From positions 62,001-126,000 of the forward strand of contig JAEWMB010000024.1 of NCBI GenBank assembly GCA_023457255.1: 64,000 bases of DNA, given 5' to 3'. This stretch comes from Bacillota bacterium. Lineage in GTDB: Bacteria > Bacillota > Clostridia > Lachnospirales > Lachnospiraceae. Numbering within the stretch: the first letter of the stretch is position 1; every line of letters begins with the position of its first letter. The position numbers were made by a program, and so were the translations under genes. Under the pieces are notes generated by a model. That model was not told the origin of the DNA, searched no databases, and saw only the letters and a program-made list of their open reading frames with translations. This document shows positions 27,284 to 35,164 of the stretch, piece after piece.

Positions 27284-28351
27284 CTACACCATCCTTTTCT
27301 TGTCACGATATAGTAACAATAAAAAATATGGTGCTCCAAACAAAGCGGTTATCACTCCGACTGGCAATTCCCCAGGTGCTCTGAGCGTTCTTGCCAAGGT
27401 ATCACAGATAATTAGAAAAAAGGCACCAAAGATGCAACTAAAAGGCAGTAATCTCTCATGTCTTGGACCAAGTAACAATCGTATCACATGAGGTATAATT
27501 AATCCGACAAAGCCTATAATACCACAAACCGAGACACAGGCAGCTACCAAAAGTGAAGCAAAGATGATAAGCATCCTCTTCACTTTTATAGTATCAATAC
27601 CAAGGCTTTCCGCAGTTTCTTCTCCTGTCGCTATAATGTTTAGATCTCTTGTGTGAATAAGAATGACCGCTGCACAGACAATAAAAAACAGAAGAAGAAA
27701 TCCCACTTTCCTCATACTGGCTGCTGAAAAGCTTCCAAGGGTCCACATGTAAACCTTTTCTATCTGCTCTCTTCGAATACTCATTAGCAGGGATATCATT
27801 GCAGATAGCATGGAACTTATAGCCGTTCCGGTTAATACAATGTGCGTGACCGAGCCTGTACTGCCCGTAAAAGCAATTCGATATACAAGAAAAACAGTAA
27901 GTAAAGCGCCTGCAAAGGCAAATGCTCCAATTACACCTAAACCAAAAAATGACATTGTAATCCCGCTTAATGCAGCCAAGGTAGCTCCAAGTGCTGCACC
28001 GGAGGAAATTCCAAGAATCTGCGGATCCGCCAGAGGATTGCGAAATAATCCTTGAAAGCAAGCACCTACCAATGCAAGAGAGGCCCCGCTTAAACCGGAA
28101 AGCAAAATCCTCGGTATTCGGATATTCCATATTATCATTGTATAATTTTCAGGAATATCCGAACTATTTATCGCTTTACCTAACAATGGTATCTTACTAA
28201 AAAGAACCTTAAAACTATCGTATATTGTAATGTTGGCTGATCCGACTGACGCGGTGATGACAATCGTTAGAAGCAAAAATAAAGTAAATACTAGATAATA
28301 AAATGATGTCTTTCTTTTGTTCATACCAATCCCAATCTTGCGCACATTCAT
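27284..28351 (-). CDS. btuC: Cobalamin ABC transporter permease BtuC (FecCD family)
   Basis: A 355-residue permease with about ten helices. Family signatures include RIPRILLSGLSGASLALVGA, NPLADPQILGISSGAALGA, GFVGLIIPHVIRLLLGPRHERLLPFS and ELPVGVITALFGAPYFLLLL. It forms the homodimeric channel for vitamin B12 with BtuD. The start is preceded by AGGATAATGA; an alternative ATG nine codons later has only GGGATTGG. A 125-base gap holding two palindromes separates it from btuF. Confidence 0.88.
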   Translation of the reverse strand: MNVRKIGIGMNKRKTSFYYLVFTLFLLLTIVITASVGSANITIYDSFKVLFSKIPLLGKAINSSDIPENYTMIIWNIRIPRILLSGLSGASLALVGACFQGLFRNPLADPQILGISSGAALGATLAALSGITMSFFGLGVIGAFAFAGALLTVFLVYRIAFTGSTGSVTHIVLTGTAISSMLSAMISLLMSIRREQIEKVYMWTLGSFSAASMRKVGFLLLFFIVCAAVILIHTRDLNIIATGEETAESLGIDTIKVKRMLIIFASLLVAACVSVCGIIGFVGLIIPHVIRLLLGPRHERLLPFSCIFGAFFLIICDTLARTLRAPGELPVGVITALFGAPYFLLLLYRDKKRMV

Positions 28352-28380
28352 TATCCTGCTTGCAAGACAATACGTATTAA

Positions 28381-28437
28381 CAAGTTTGTGGTGCGCATCA
28401 CAAAACTTGCGTGTGAAATTGAATTCATTTTCACACC
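28381..28437. repeat. Two adjacent palindromes between btuF and btuC
   Basis: A 29-base near-perfect palindrome with arms CAAGTTT/AAACTTG around TGCGCA (28381-28409) directly abuts GTGTGAAA...TTTTCACAC (28411-28436). The GTGTGAA/TTCACAC arms recur in the 79-base repeat at 38309-38461. Within an operon such hairpins could stabilise or attenuate the mRNA. Confidence 0.6.
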
Positions 28438-28476
28438 GACACCCTTTGCAAACTCCTATAATTACAACCTAGTGAT

Positions 28477-29487
28477 TTATTGAAATGCTTCCGGATGCAG
28501 TATCTTTGCTACCTCAGAAATTCCCTCGGCAATACGATAACTCTGACGATCCAATAAATTATTATCGATACCATAGACTTGATTATTTTTAACAGCGCTA
28601 AGGTTTTTATAATTGTCGCTGATAATAAAGCTATCCTTCATAACAGAAGCTATTATAATGACTTCAGGATCTGCTTCCACTAAACTTTCTAACGTATAGG
28701 ACCATCCACTAACATCTTTTGCAATATTTTCTCCGCCCGCCAGAGTCAATAAACCTCCGGTAAAGGTATCTCCTCCTGCTGTATAATCTCCATATTCACC
28801 AAAACCAACTACATAATACACCGATTTCTTAGGCAGTGAAGAAATCTTTTCTGTAACAGCTTCTATCTGAACTTTCATCGCCTCAACAAGCTTTGCTGCA
28901 CTAATCCGGCAATTAAATATTTGACCTATTAGATCAAGCATTTCATAGACACCATCAACATTTTTATCTTCATTTAGTACTACAACCGTAATACCAACCT
29001 CTTTAAATTTTTGAATTATATCTTCCGTCCATAAAGAAGAAGCTAATACGACATCCGGAGCTAGACTTACAACTTTTTCTACATCAGGATTATAGAAATC
29101 TCCAATGGACTCAATGGAGGTTACTTCTAAAGGATAATCACAATAATCCGTACGGCCTATCAGCTTATCCGACAGCTCCAGCGCATATAATATCTCAGTA
29201 ATATTAGGAGCAAACGATACCATCGTTTGAGGCTCTTTTTCAAATGTAATCGCCGCTCCTGTAGAATCCGTAATAGTAAACGGATACGTAGTTACATGGT
29301 CTGCCGCAGCTTCAAGTGAGATGCTTGGAGAAGTCGTTGATTCTGCACTAGATGTCGGTTGTGCAGTAATTTCAGCTTCTTTCGTAGGTGTAATATTGTT
29401 GTTCTCCCTACTTGCTTTTGTTCCACAACCTGACATGACAATGGTTAGAATCAAGCCAAGTGTCAATATTTTTTTACTCAATTTCAT
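28477..29487 (-). CDS. btuF: Cobalamin-binding lipoprotein BtuF
   Basis: A 336-residue lipoprotein. The lipobox VMSGC puts the lipidated cysteine at 21; a Ser/Thr/Pro-rich linker (to about residue 65) leads to a helical-backbone binding fold. YPFTITDSTGAAITFEKEP and SFAPNITEILYALELSDKLIGRTDYCDYP are typical of BtuF/FhuD-type proteins. It captures corrinoids outside the membrane for BtuCD. It is first in the operon; AAAGGAGT precedes the ATG, and the riboswitch ends about 48 bases upstream. Some relatives bind siderophores, but the riboswitch argues for B12. Confidence 0.87.
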   Translation of the reverse strand: MKLSKKILTLGLILTIVMSGCGTKASRENNNITPTKEAEITAQPTSSAESTTSPSISLEAAADHVTTYPFTITDSTGAAITFEKEPQTMVSFAPNITEILYALELSDKLIGRTDYCDYPLEVTSIESIGDFYNPDVEKVVSLAPDVVLASSLWTEDIIQKFKEVGITVVVLNEDKNVDGVYEMLDLIGQIFNCRISAAKLVEAMKVQIEAVTEKISSLPKKSVYYVVGFGEYGDYTAGGDTFTGGLLTLAGGENIAKDVSGWSYTLESLVEADPEVIIIASVMKDSFIISDNYKNLSAVKNNQVYGIDNNLLDRQSYRIAEGISEVAKILHPEAFQ

Positions 29488-29534
29488 AAATACTCCTTTT
29501 ATCCGCAGCTCCCTCCGAGTGCAGATGATTTATT

Positions 29535-29745
29535 CTCATATGGCAGGTTTCCTGGCTAATGGTCATTTTACTCCTTGCTGTCTTCTCATATCAATTTTTG
29601 CTGTTTAAGGTTAGGAGCCATATCTTAACACAAAAAAGATACAATGACACGGTTGCAATTTTCATTCCAATCACAGTAACGGGGGCTGCTGTGGGCTTTC
29701 ACCACATTCCCTTTTATCTTCATGCCGAAGCACCATATGGACGCA
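29535..29745 (-). promoter_or_regulatory. Cobalamin (B12) riboswitch
   Basis: On the minus strand the leader shows the conserved parts in order: GGTGC...GCATGAAGATAAAAGGGAAT, GGTGAAAGCCCACAGC, CAGCCCCCGTTACTGTGA and the B12 box GCCAGGAAACCTGCC. The P1 helix can form between CATATGG and CCATATG at the two ends. No terminator with a T-run lies between the aptamer and btuF, and the distance to the ribosome site is short, so control is probably translational. It should lower BtuFCD when adenosylcobalamin is plentiful. Confidence 0.95.
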
Positions 29746-29748
29746 ATT

Positions 29749-29777
29749 ATTATACCTGTAACTAAAGTATATTACAA
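29749..29777 (-). promoter_or_regulatory. Sigma-A promoter of the btu operon
   Basis: On the minus strand TTGTAA, a 17-base spacer, then a perfect TATAAT. The -10 lies immediately upstream of the riboswitch aptamer, so transcription starts at or just before P1. Confidence 0.8.
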
Positions 29778-29822
29778 GGAAAATTTTACAACAAGATTAC
29801 ACATGGATGGTAATCACCCGTC

Positions 29823-29862
29823 AAAAAAGACTGCCACATTAAAATCTGATGACAGTCTTTCT
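29823..29862 (-). terminator. Terminator after the two-helix membrane protein gene
   Basis: On the minus strand AAAGACTGTCA pairs with TGGCAGTCTTT with one wobble, followed by TTTTGACGG. It lies about 105 bases after the stop and insulates the btu promoter. Confidence 0.8.
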
Positions 29863-29967
29863 TATTCCGTTTCATTTTACAGCTTATTGGAAAACTAGCT
29901 ATAGTTCCCTGAAATACGATTTTTAAATATCACCATTAAAGAATACACTTTATGAATGTTTCTATTA

Positions 29968-30423
29968 TCATAAGTTACGGCTTTTCACATGACCCAAAAT
30001 AATCTTTTCTAAAACGGACTTATATACTAAAACGATTTGAGCATCAATAAAACAATATTTATTAATGACAAATTCATAAGTCTTTACTAGAAACAGAACA
30101 CTCATAGTACCAAGCGCCATAATCGATATCAATGGTACTAATCCTTTTAATAGAATAAATGCAGAGGCAGCAATATAGAATATCAAGGCAAACATATAAT
30201 TTTTACTGATTCGAAAAGCTAATAGCATCGCATCGTTTAATCTATCATGCATTCTAGCAATTGACTCAATATCTTTATCCTTAAGTCTGGTATAAATATC
30301 CTCATAAACCTCTTTACTCTCCAGTGATTTGTTCCTAAGATTTTTTTGAACGTATGTGAAATACTTATTGTAGTTGACTTCTCCTAACTCTTTGCGTATT
30401 AATTTCTTGAATACACTCATCAT
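29968..30423 (-). CDS. Uncharacterised two-helix membrane protein
   Basis: A 151-residue protein with no recognised family. The N-terminal 70 residues are charged and helical (VFKKLIRKELGEVNYNKYFTYVQKNL), perhaps coiled coil. Two adjacent helices (about residues 75-115) are followed by a short tail. AAAGGAAATGGGGAT precedes two adjacent ATGs; either could be used. It is a single-gene unit with its own terminator. An AT-rich perfect inverted repeat at 30614 lies upstream. Confidence 0.6.
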   Translation of the reverse strand: MMSVFKKLIRKELGEVNYNKYFTYVQKNLRNKSLESKEVYEDIYTRLKDKDIESIARMHDRLNDAMLLAFRISKNYMFALIFYIAASAFILLKGLVPLISIMALGTMSVLFLVKTYEFVINKYCFIDAQIVLVYKSVLEKIILGHVKSRNL

Positions 30424-30613
30424 ATCCCCATTTCCTTTCGGTGGAATTGAATCTGTCTTTAGTATTTGCTAAGTCCTCTAATAAAGTCTTGTAATTTTTG
30501 GTTAGTTTATAAAATTTGAAAATTATAACGATAAAACATGGTTCACATGTCATGAACAACAAATGATAAATTCACAAAATGTTCATAAGTTAGCCATACT
30601 ATCATCATATTCA

Positions 30614-30638
30614 TATCTTATAATATTAATATAAGATA
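30614..30638. promoter_or_regulatory. AT-rich inverted repeat upstream of the 151-residue protein gene
   Basis: TATCTTATA, seven bases, TATAAGATA: perfect 9-bp arms about 190 bases upstream of the gene. The remainder of the 338-base gap (30424-30761) holds the downstream terminator of the receiver-HPt gene and nothing else recognisable. Confidence 0.4.
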
Positions 30639-30679
30639 CAACATAACATTGTTTACAAGATAATTTTTTTCATAAAACA

Positions 30680-30714
30680 AAGCCCGGCAGTTACCCTCCC
30701 CCTCTACCGGGCTT
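30680..30714 (-). terminator. Terminator of the receiver-HPt gene
   Basis: On the minus strand AAGCCCGGTAG, a purine-rich loop, CTGCCGGGCTTTGTTTT. A GC-rich stem 48 bases after the stop codon. Confidence 0.85.
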
Positions 30715-30761
30715 CTCCTCTGTCCTTTTATAGATAACACTTAGACTTCCTGATTGTTCTA

Positions 30762-31856
30762 TCAGAGCTTAATTTCTTTCACATACCTTGCAGTATTTTC
30801 GTAATCAAATTCTTCCGCTGCTTCCATCGCTTGATGAATTCTTTCTTGATTCTCTTTCGACACCATCGTTACTAGTAGTCTTAATCCATTTATAATCTCA
30901 AAATATTCATAATGACTGATATGATGCAATACTTTTTCCAGCTGCTTTGTGATTACTTCTTTAGAACAGTTTGAAATCCCCACTGTTTCCTTCTTAGGAT
31001 TTCTTCTATTATTATATGCGGCTAACGCTTGTTCGAGTTCACTACAAAATAAGTTAAGACGCATGAGAAATCTCTTTAATTGCTCCTGCTTGCTTTCATG
31101 AATAGGATTAACGAATTGTTCCTCTCCCTTTCTTTTCATTCCAAGAACATTTGCATCTTCTGCCAATTCTCTTGAGCCCAAATGATTCAATACACTTTTT
31201 AAAGAGTGACATTGTACTTCTATAATACCACAATCTTCATCCGCTTTTATATGCTCTAACTTCTGAATCGATTGAGTTAGCTGTTTTAGCGATGCTTCCG
31301 CAATGCGAATATAATTCTCCACTTGATTTAGGGCATAATGTAGCCCTAATCTGCAATCTAATGCAGCAACTTGTTGAAATATTTCTATAAATTCACTTAC
31401 TCTGTCTGTACTCTCCTGAGTTTCGATTCTATTACCTGCCACATCCTCACTCAATTTTTCTTTTGGCAGCCACTTTTTTAAACATTGACTTAACTTATCC
31501 GCCTCAATTGGCTTTTCTAATACATCATAAAATTCATTTACAGTTGCTACTCGTTCATTTTCACCAATCAGAGCTCCTGAAATTGCTATAATCACCTGAC
31601 TAGATTTTCCTTCTAAATTATGTATCCTTTTCGCTGCTTCTACCCCATCGATTTCAGGCATCATGAGATCCATAAAAATTAAGTCATAATCTCTTTCTGC
31701 CACTTTTTCCAAGGCATCTCTTCCGCCTCCTGCAGTATCGACCGAAAGGCCATAAGTCTTTAACATCATTCCACCTGCTATCAGATTAACCGGATTATCA
31801 TCTACGATTAAGGCTGTGGCCCCTTTTCCGTCCCTATGAAAGAGTGTATCAGTCAC
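30762..31856 (-). CDS. Response-regulator receiver fused to an HPt domain
   Basis: A 364-residue signalling protein. A receiver domain (about residues 13-130) carries the acidic pair D19-D20, phosphoacceptor Asp63 (IFMDLMMP) and LEKP. A helical HPt-like domain follows with the phosphotransfer histidine at 217 (CHSLKSVLNHLG). About 70 further helical residues end the chain. There is no kinase or output domain, so it should act as a relay or sink for a hybrid kinase encoded elsewhere. The start is GTG at 31856: AAAGGAGG lies 7 bases upstream, and this ribosome site would sit inside the longer frame beginning at 31889. No signalling partner is adjacent. Confidence 0.82.
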   Translation of the reverse strand: MTDTLFHRDGKGATALIVDDNPVNLIAGGMMLKTYGLSVDTAGGGRDALEKVAERDYDLIFMDLMMPEIDGVEAAKRIHNLEGKSSQVIIAISGALIGENERVATVNEFYDVLEKPIEADKLSQCLKKWLPKEKLSEDVAGNRIETQESTDRVSEFIEIFQQVAALDCRLGLHYALNQVENYIRIAEASLKQLTQSIQKLEHIKADEDCGIIEVQCHSLKSVLNHLGSRELAEDANVLGMKRKGEEQFVNPIHESKQEQLKRFLMRLNLFCSELEQALAAYNNRRNPKKETVGISNCSKEVITKQLEKVLHHISHYEYFEIINGLRLLVTMVSKENQERIHQAMEAAEEFDYENTARYVKEIKL

Positions 31857-32192
31857 ACAATATCCTCCTTTACTTTCATTGTCTAACACATTACTATATT
31901 ATAGTTTTTACATTCATTCACTTTGTCTCCCATATCCTAACAAATCTAAGCTATAAAATCAACATCTTCCAGTTTTTTCTTTAAAACTTTTCTTTATTTT
32001 GCTATCACTTTTTGTTATAATAGTCGATAAGAAAAAAATTGAAGTAAAGACGCACGCAATCGCGGGCGTTCTTGCCATGAATATCATTCTGTGAACTTCC
32101 TTATTGGATATTAGTATTGCGCAGTACACAGAAAATCTTGCAACAAAAGTTTAAATGCATGAAAAATGCATAAATATTCTGGAGGTATCATT
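31857..32192 (+). promoter_or_regulatory. upp promoter and structured leader
   Basis: A 336-base gap between divergent genes. TATAAT at 32016-32021 with a weak TTTATT 17 bases upstream is the likely upp promoter, giving a leader of about 165 bases. The leader can fold: GAAGT (32041) pairs with ACTTC (32095), enclosing AAGACGC...GCGTTCTT. ATGCAT occurs twice just before the GGAGG site. No terminator-like hairpin with a T-run is present, and no known riboswitch class was recognised. Confidence 0.45.
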
Positions 32193-32822
32193 ATGTCAAA
32201 TGTTTGCATTATGGATCATCCTCTAATCCAACATAAGATTGGTATTATGAGAATGAAATCCACATCTACCAAAGAGTTTCGTGATTTAGTATCCGAAGTC
32301 GCTATGCTTATCTATTATGAAGCAAGCCGTAACCTTCCGCTTGCCGATAAGGAAGTGGAGACTCCGCTTACTAAGACAATTGTGAAAGAAATCGAAGGTA
32401 AGAAATTATGTGTCGTTCCAATTCTACGTGCCGGTATGCATATGGCAGACGGAATTCTTACTCTGACACCGAATGCAAAAGTAGGTCACATAGGATTATA
32501 TCGTAACGAAGAAACTCTTGAACCTGTAGAGTATTTCTGTAAACTACCATCTGACGCTCCCGACCGTGAAATCTTTGTAGTGGACCCAATGCTTGCTACC
32601 GGTGGTTCTGCTATTGCGGCAATTACTTTACTAAAAAGACGTGCCATTGATAAGATTCGCTTTCTCTGCCTGATTGCAGCTCCGGAAGGACTTAAAAAAT
32701 TACAAGATGCTCATCCGGATGTCGATATTTATATTGGTGCTCTTGATGAATGCCTAAATGAAAAAGGGTATATCTTACCTGGCTTAGGTGATGCAGGTGA
32801 CCGTATTTACGGTACAAAATAA
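32193..32822 (+). CDS. upp: Uracil phosphoribosyltransferase
   Basis: A 209-residue cytoplasmic salvage enzyme making UMP from uracil and PRPP. The sequence starts MSNVCIMDHPLIQHKIGIMR, typical of UPRT, with the VPILRAGMHM motif and the PRPP loop VDPMLATGGSA, and ends in the uracil-contacting LPGLGDAGDRIYGTK. The length equals the usual 208-209. TGGAGG sits 7 bases before the chosen start; an in-frame ATG nine codons upstream lacks a site. It converges on galM across a palindrome. Confidence 0.95.
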   Translation: MSNVCIMDHPLIQHKIGIMRMKSTSTKEFRDLVSEVAMLIYYEASRNLPLADKEVETPLTKTIVKEIEGKKLCVVPILRAGMHMADGILTLTPNAKVGHIGLYRNEETLEPVEYFCKLPSDAPDREIFVVDPMLATGGSAIAAITLLKRRAIDKIRFLCLIAAPEGLKKLQDAHPDVDIYIGALDECLNEKGYILPGLGDAGDRIYGTK

Positions 32823-32924
32823 TATTTCTTAACTTTCATCGAAGTTACGGTGCAAAGAAATGCCTCTTATGTATCTTGCGTATATTATCTATATTATCAA
32901 TTTTCTGTAATAGAAAAAAGAGAA

Positions 32925-32997
32925 TGGACTGTTGCAACCAATCTTCCACTCCCGGTCAGTAAGACAAGGAGTAATTTTTAAGGTTGCAGCAGCCCCA
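32925..32997. repeat. Junction palindrome, family member D
   Basis: GGACTGTTGCAACC pairs with GGTTGCAGCAGCCCC, enclosing about 45 less-paired bases. It sits at the upp/galM convergent junction. The outer arm matches the GGGACTGCYGCAA pattern of the 15411 and 20293 elements, but the core differs. Confidence 0.6.
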
Positions 32998-33002
32998 TCC
33001 TT

Positions 33003-34064
33003 TTATTTTTTTACCGAAAACTTATAGATAGTAACACTTTCAAATGGCTCTCCTGCTTTTCTAAGACAGGACGGGAAACCACTAATATTGCAGGAATTTG
33101 GATAATATTGCGTTTCAAAACAAACTCCATCTCGTCTCTGATAGCAATATCCCTCTTTCCCTTTTTCATCCCCAAAAATAAAGTTACCGGTATAGAGCTG
33201 GAGACCTTTCGCGTCTGTAAAAACTTCCATGAAGCGTCCACTCTTTTCCTCCCAAAGCTCTGCAACCTTAACCGCTTCCTCTTCTGGGGTTTTTAAAATA
33301 TAATTATGGTCATATCCGCCGGCGGCACGAAGCGGCGGATAATCCGCTTCAATATCTCTTCCTATCTTCTTAAGTTCTCGAAAATCCATTGGGGTATCTT
33401 CCACCTTTGCAATTTCACCTGTAGGAATTAAGGCTTCATCTGTTAATGTAAATTCCTCCGAATCAATCATTACCTGATGCCCCTCAATACTGCCGCTATC
33501 ATGGCCGGCTAAATTAAAGTAGGAATGATTAGTAAAATTAATTATTGTATCCTTATCTGATACTCCATAGTATTCAATCACCAATTCGTTCTCATTCGTC
33601 AGTGTATAGGAAACTACAAGATCAAGATTGCCTGGCAGCCCCTGTTCCATATCGGGGCTTAAGCGAGAAAACTCCACTGTTACCTCATCTTTATCTTGAA
33701 ATACTTCCGTTTCATAAAAGTATTTATTATAACTTTTACTACCGCTATGTAAATTGTTATTCCCATCATTTTTTTCTAATTTATATTCTTTTCCCTTAAT
33801 AACAACAGAGGCATCCGCTATACGGTTTGCATGGCGGCCAATAAAAGAACCATAACCAGGGCTATTCTCTTCATATTGTTTTACATTATCATATCCAAGT
33901 ACAACATCTGCAAATTTTCCATTCTTATCAGGGACTATAATACTGATAATGTTGGCTCCATAATCACTTACCGATACTATCATTCCCTGATCATTCGTAA
34001 TCGTATATAGTGTTACTTTCTCACCTTGTTTGGTTTTTCCAAAAGGTCTTTGTGATAATTTCAT
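33003..34064 (-). CDS. galM: Aldose 1-epimerase (mutarotase)
   Basis: A 353-residue enzyme interconverting alpha and beta anomers of galactose or glucose. Motifs include GYGSFIGRHANRIADA, NNNLHSG, the active-site NFTNHSYFNLAGH and FETQYYPNSCN, where the glutamate is the catalytic base. GGAGG lies 5 bases before the chosen ATG; a start four codons earlier lies before that site. No galK or galT is adjacent, so it is a standalone copy. It lies alone between upp (convergent) and the cold-shock gene. Confidence 0.92.
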   Translation of the reverse strand: MKLSQRPFGKTKQGEKVTLYTITNDQGMIVSVSDYGANIISIIVPDKNGKFADVVLGYDNVKQYEENSPGYGSFIGRHANRIADASVVIKGKEYKLEKNDGNNNLHSGSKSYNKYFYETEVFQDKDEVTVEFSRLSPDMEQGLPGNLDLVVSYTLTNENELVIEYYGVSDKDTIINFTNHSYFNLAGHDSGSIEGHQVMIDSEEFTLTDEALIPTGEIAKVEDTPMDFRELKKIGRDIEADYPPLRAAGGYDHNYILKTPEEEAVKVAELWEEKSGRFMEVFTDAKGLQLYTGNFIFGDEKGKEGYCYQRRDGVCFETQYYPNSCNISGFPSCLRKAGEPFESVTIYKFSVKK

Positions 34065-34526
34065 AGTTACCTCCATTCCTGCGTATCCTTAACACGCATA
34101 AGGGACTTCTCTTCCTATTATAACATCTTTGCCCCTCTATTCTCTAAAAACTAGGGTTATTATATCATCTATTCCAAAATCTGTGAAGTAAAAAAGAAGT
34201 GTAAGCATGAATTTTAGAAAACCTTCTGACTAATATCGTTAAGGCAAAGATAGCAAATGAAATTTAAGGATAATATCTACATATTTTCCCTTTCCGAATA
34301 AAAAATAGAAAGAAAACAAAAGTTGTTACTCAAACAACTTTTATTTTCTTTCCTTAGATTCGTTACATAATTGTCTTACAATATAGCTAATTCCGTATAA
34401 AATATTACATTTATATAATAGAAAAAGGTACACTGAAAGTAATTCCACGATCATGGAATCGTCTGAAATCAAACGGTTCTATGTCTAGAACAAGACGAAT
34501 CAGTTATCTGCTACATTATAAAAGAA
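34065..34526. other. Gene-free stretch between galM and the cold-shock gene
   Basis: About 460 bases without a gene. It holds the long hairpin at 34300-34355 and, nearer the cold-shock gene, ATTCCA...TGGAAT (34442-34459) and GTTCTA...TAGAAC (34476-34491), which would fold in its 3' untranslated RNA. The galM promoter must lie near 34080-34290, but no good pair of boxes was found. Confidence 0.5.
34300..34355 (-). terminator. Long hairpin terminator downstream of the cold-shock gene
   Basis: On the minus strand GGAAAGAAAATAAAAGTTGT pairs along its length with a downstream arm ending TTTTCTTTC, one mismatch in about 20 bp, and is followed by TATTTTTTATT. It lies about 170 bases after the stop, predicting a long 3' untranslated region. 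Confidence 0.75.
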
Positions 34527-34727
34527 TTATAATCTTGTTACGTTAGTAGCCTGAGGTCCTTTAGCACCCTGAACAACTTCAAAAGCAACTTCCTGTCCTT
34601 CTTCTAAGGACTTGAAGCCTTCCATGTTAAGACCTGAGTAATGTACGAATACATCGTTACCCTGCTCATCAGAGATGAAACCGAAACCTTTTTGATTGTT
34701 AAACCACTTTACAGTACCTTTGTTCAT
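34527..34727 (-). CDS. Cold-shock protein (CspA family)
   Basis: A 66-residue single-stranded nucleic-acid-binding protein, one cold-shock domain. MNKGTVKWFNNQKGFGFIS contains RNP1 (KGFGFI) and VFVHYSG contains RNP2. It acts as an RNA chaperone. The start is placed at the ATG 8 bases after GGAGG; the reading frame extends 33 codons upstream, but that stretch is the leader and contains the promoter. The 5' leader of about 60 bases and the structured 3' region suit post-transcriptional control, which is common for csp genes. Confidence 0.95.
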   Translation of the reverse strand: MNKGTVKWFNNQKGFGFISDEQGNDVFVHYSGLNMEGFKSLEEGQEVAFEVVQGAKGPQATNVTRL

Positions 34728-34797
34728 GAGAAAATCCTCCAAAAAAAATATAATATTGCTACAATCACTCTGCCGACTGGCTAGATGCAACACCATT

Positions 34798-34826
34798 ATA
34801 ATACCATTGATTTCTAATATTGTCAA
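34798..34826 (-). promoter_or_regulatory. Sigma-A promoter of the cold-shock gene
   Basis: On the minus strand TTGACA, a 17-base spacer, then TATTAT, with TATAAT overlapping 3 bases on. A near-consensus strong promoter about 70 bases upstream of the start. Confidence 0.8.
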
Positions 34827-34885
34827 ACAAAAATTTGTTAACTGCTAAATTATGACACATTTCTACACATTTTAATTACCTGCTT

Positions 34886-35164
34886 TTACATTTTCACAAC
34901 GTAAAAAATTACAATTATAATTTGCAATATTAAAAAAGCCGGAATTAATATCTGAAAACTTCTATGTTTCGTTTTGTGCCTGAATACCTCCATTCCAAGA
35001 AGAGAGCCTAAGCTCCCTCCAAGGAAGGAAATTAAGAATAATGTACTTTCCTTAATTCTCCACTCTCTAGCTTTGGCTCTCTTTTTATCAATTCCCATAC
35101 TACAAAATCCTAACAGATTAATAATCAAAAGATAGCCAAACAATGTGTACTCCATGCTGCCCAT
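34886..35164 (-). CDS. DUF1294 family membrane protein
   Basis: A 92-residue protein with about three helices. Hallmarks of DUF1294 are GIDKKRAKAREWRIKESTL followed by LGGSLGSLLGMEVFRHKTKH. Function is unknown. Its ATG shares a base with the aspS stop (TAATG), so it is translationally coupled to the synthetase gene; an ATG three codons later is possible. It is last in the hisS-aspS unit. Confidence 0.85.
   Translation of the reverse strand: MGSMEYTLFGYLLIINLLGFCSMGIDKKRAKAREWRIKESTLFLISFLGGSLGSLLGMEVFRHKTKHRSFQILIPAFLILQIIIVIFYVVKM

Noticed and set aside
27594..28130. 178-codon frame within btuC
   Set aside because: An out-of-frame shadow on the same strand as the well-conserved FecCD permease.
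29321..29765. Plus-strand reading frames of 95 and 68 codons
   Set aside because: They lie antisense to btuF and across the cobalamin riboswitch, whose conserved elements explain the sequence.
30365..30562. Minus-strand 65-codon frame
   Set aside because: It overlaps the start of the 151-residue protein gene in another frame, has no good ribosome site and no recognisable domain.
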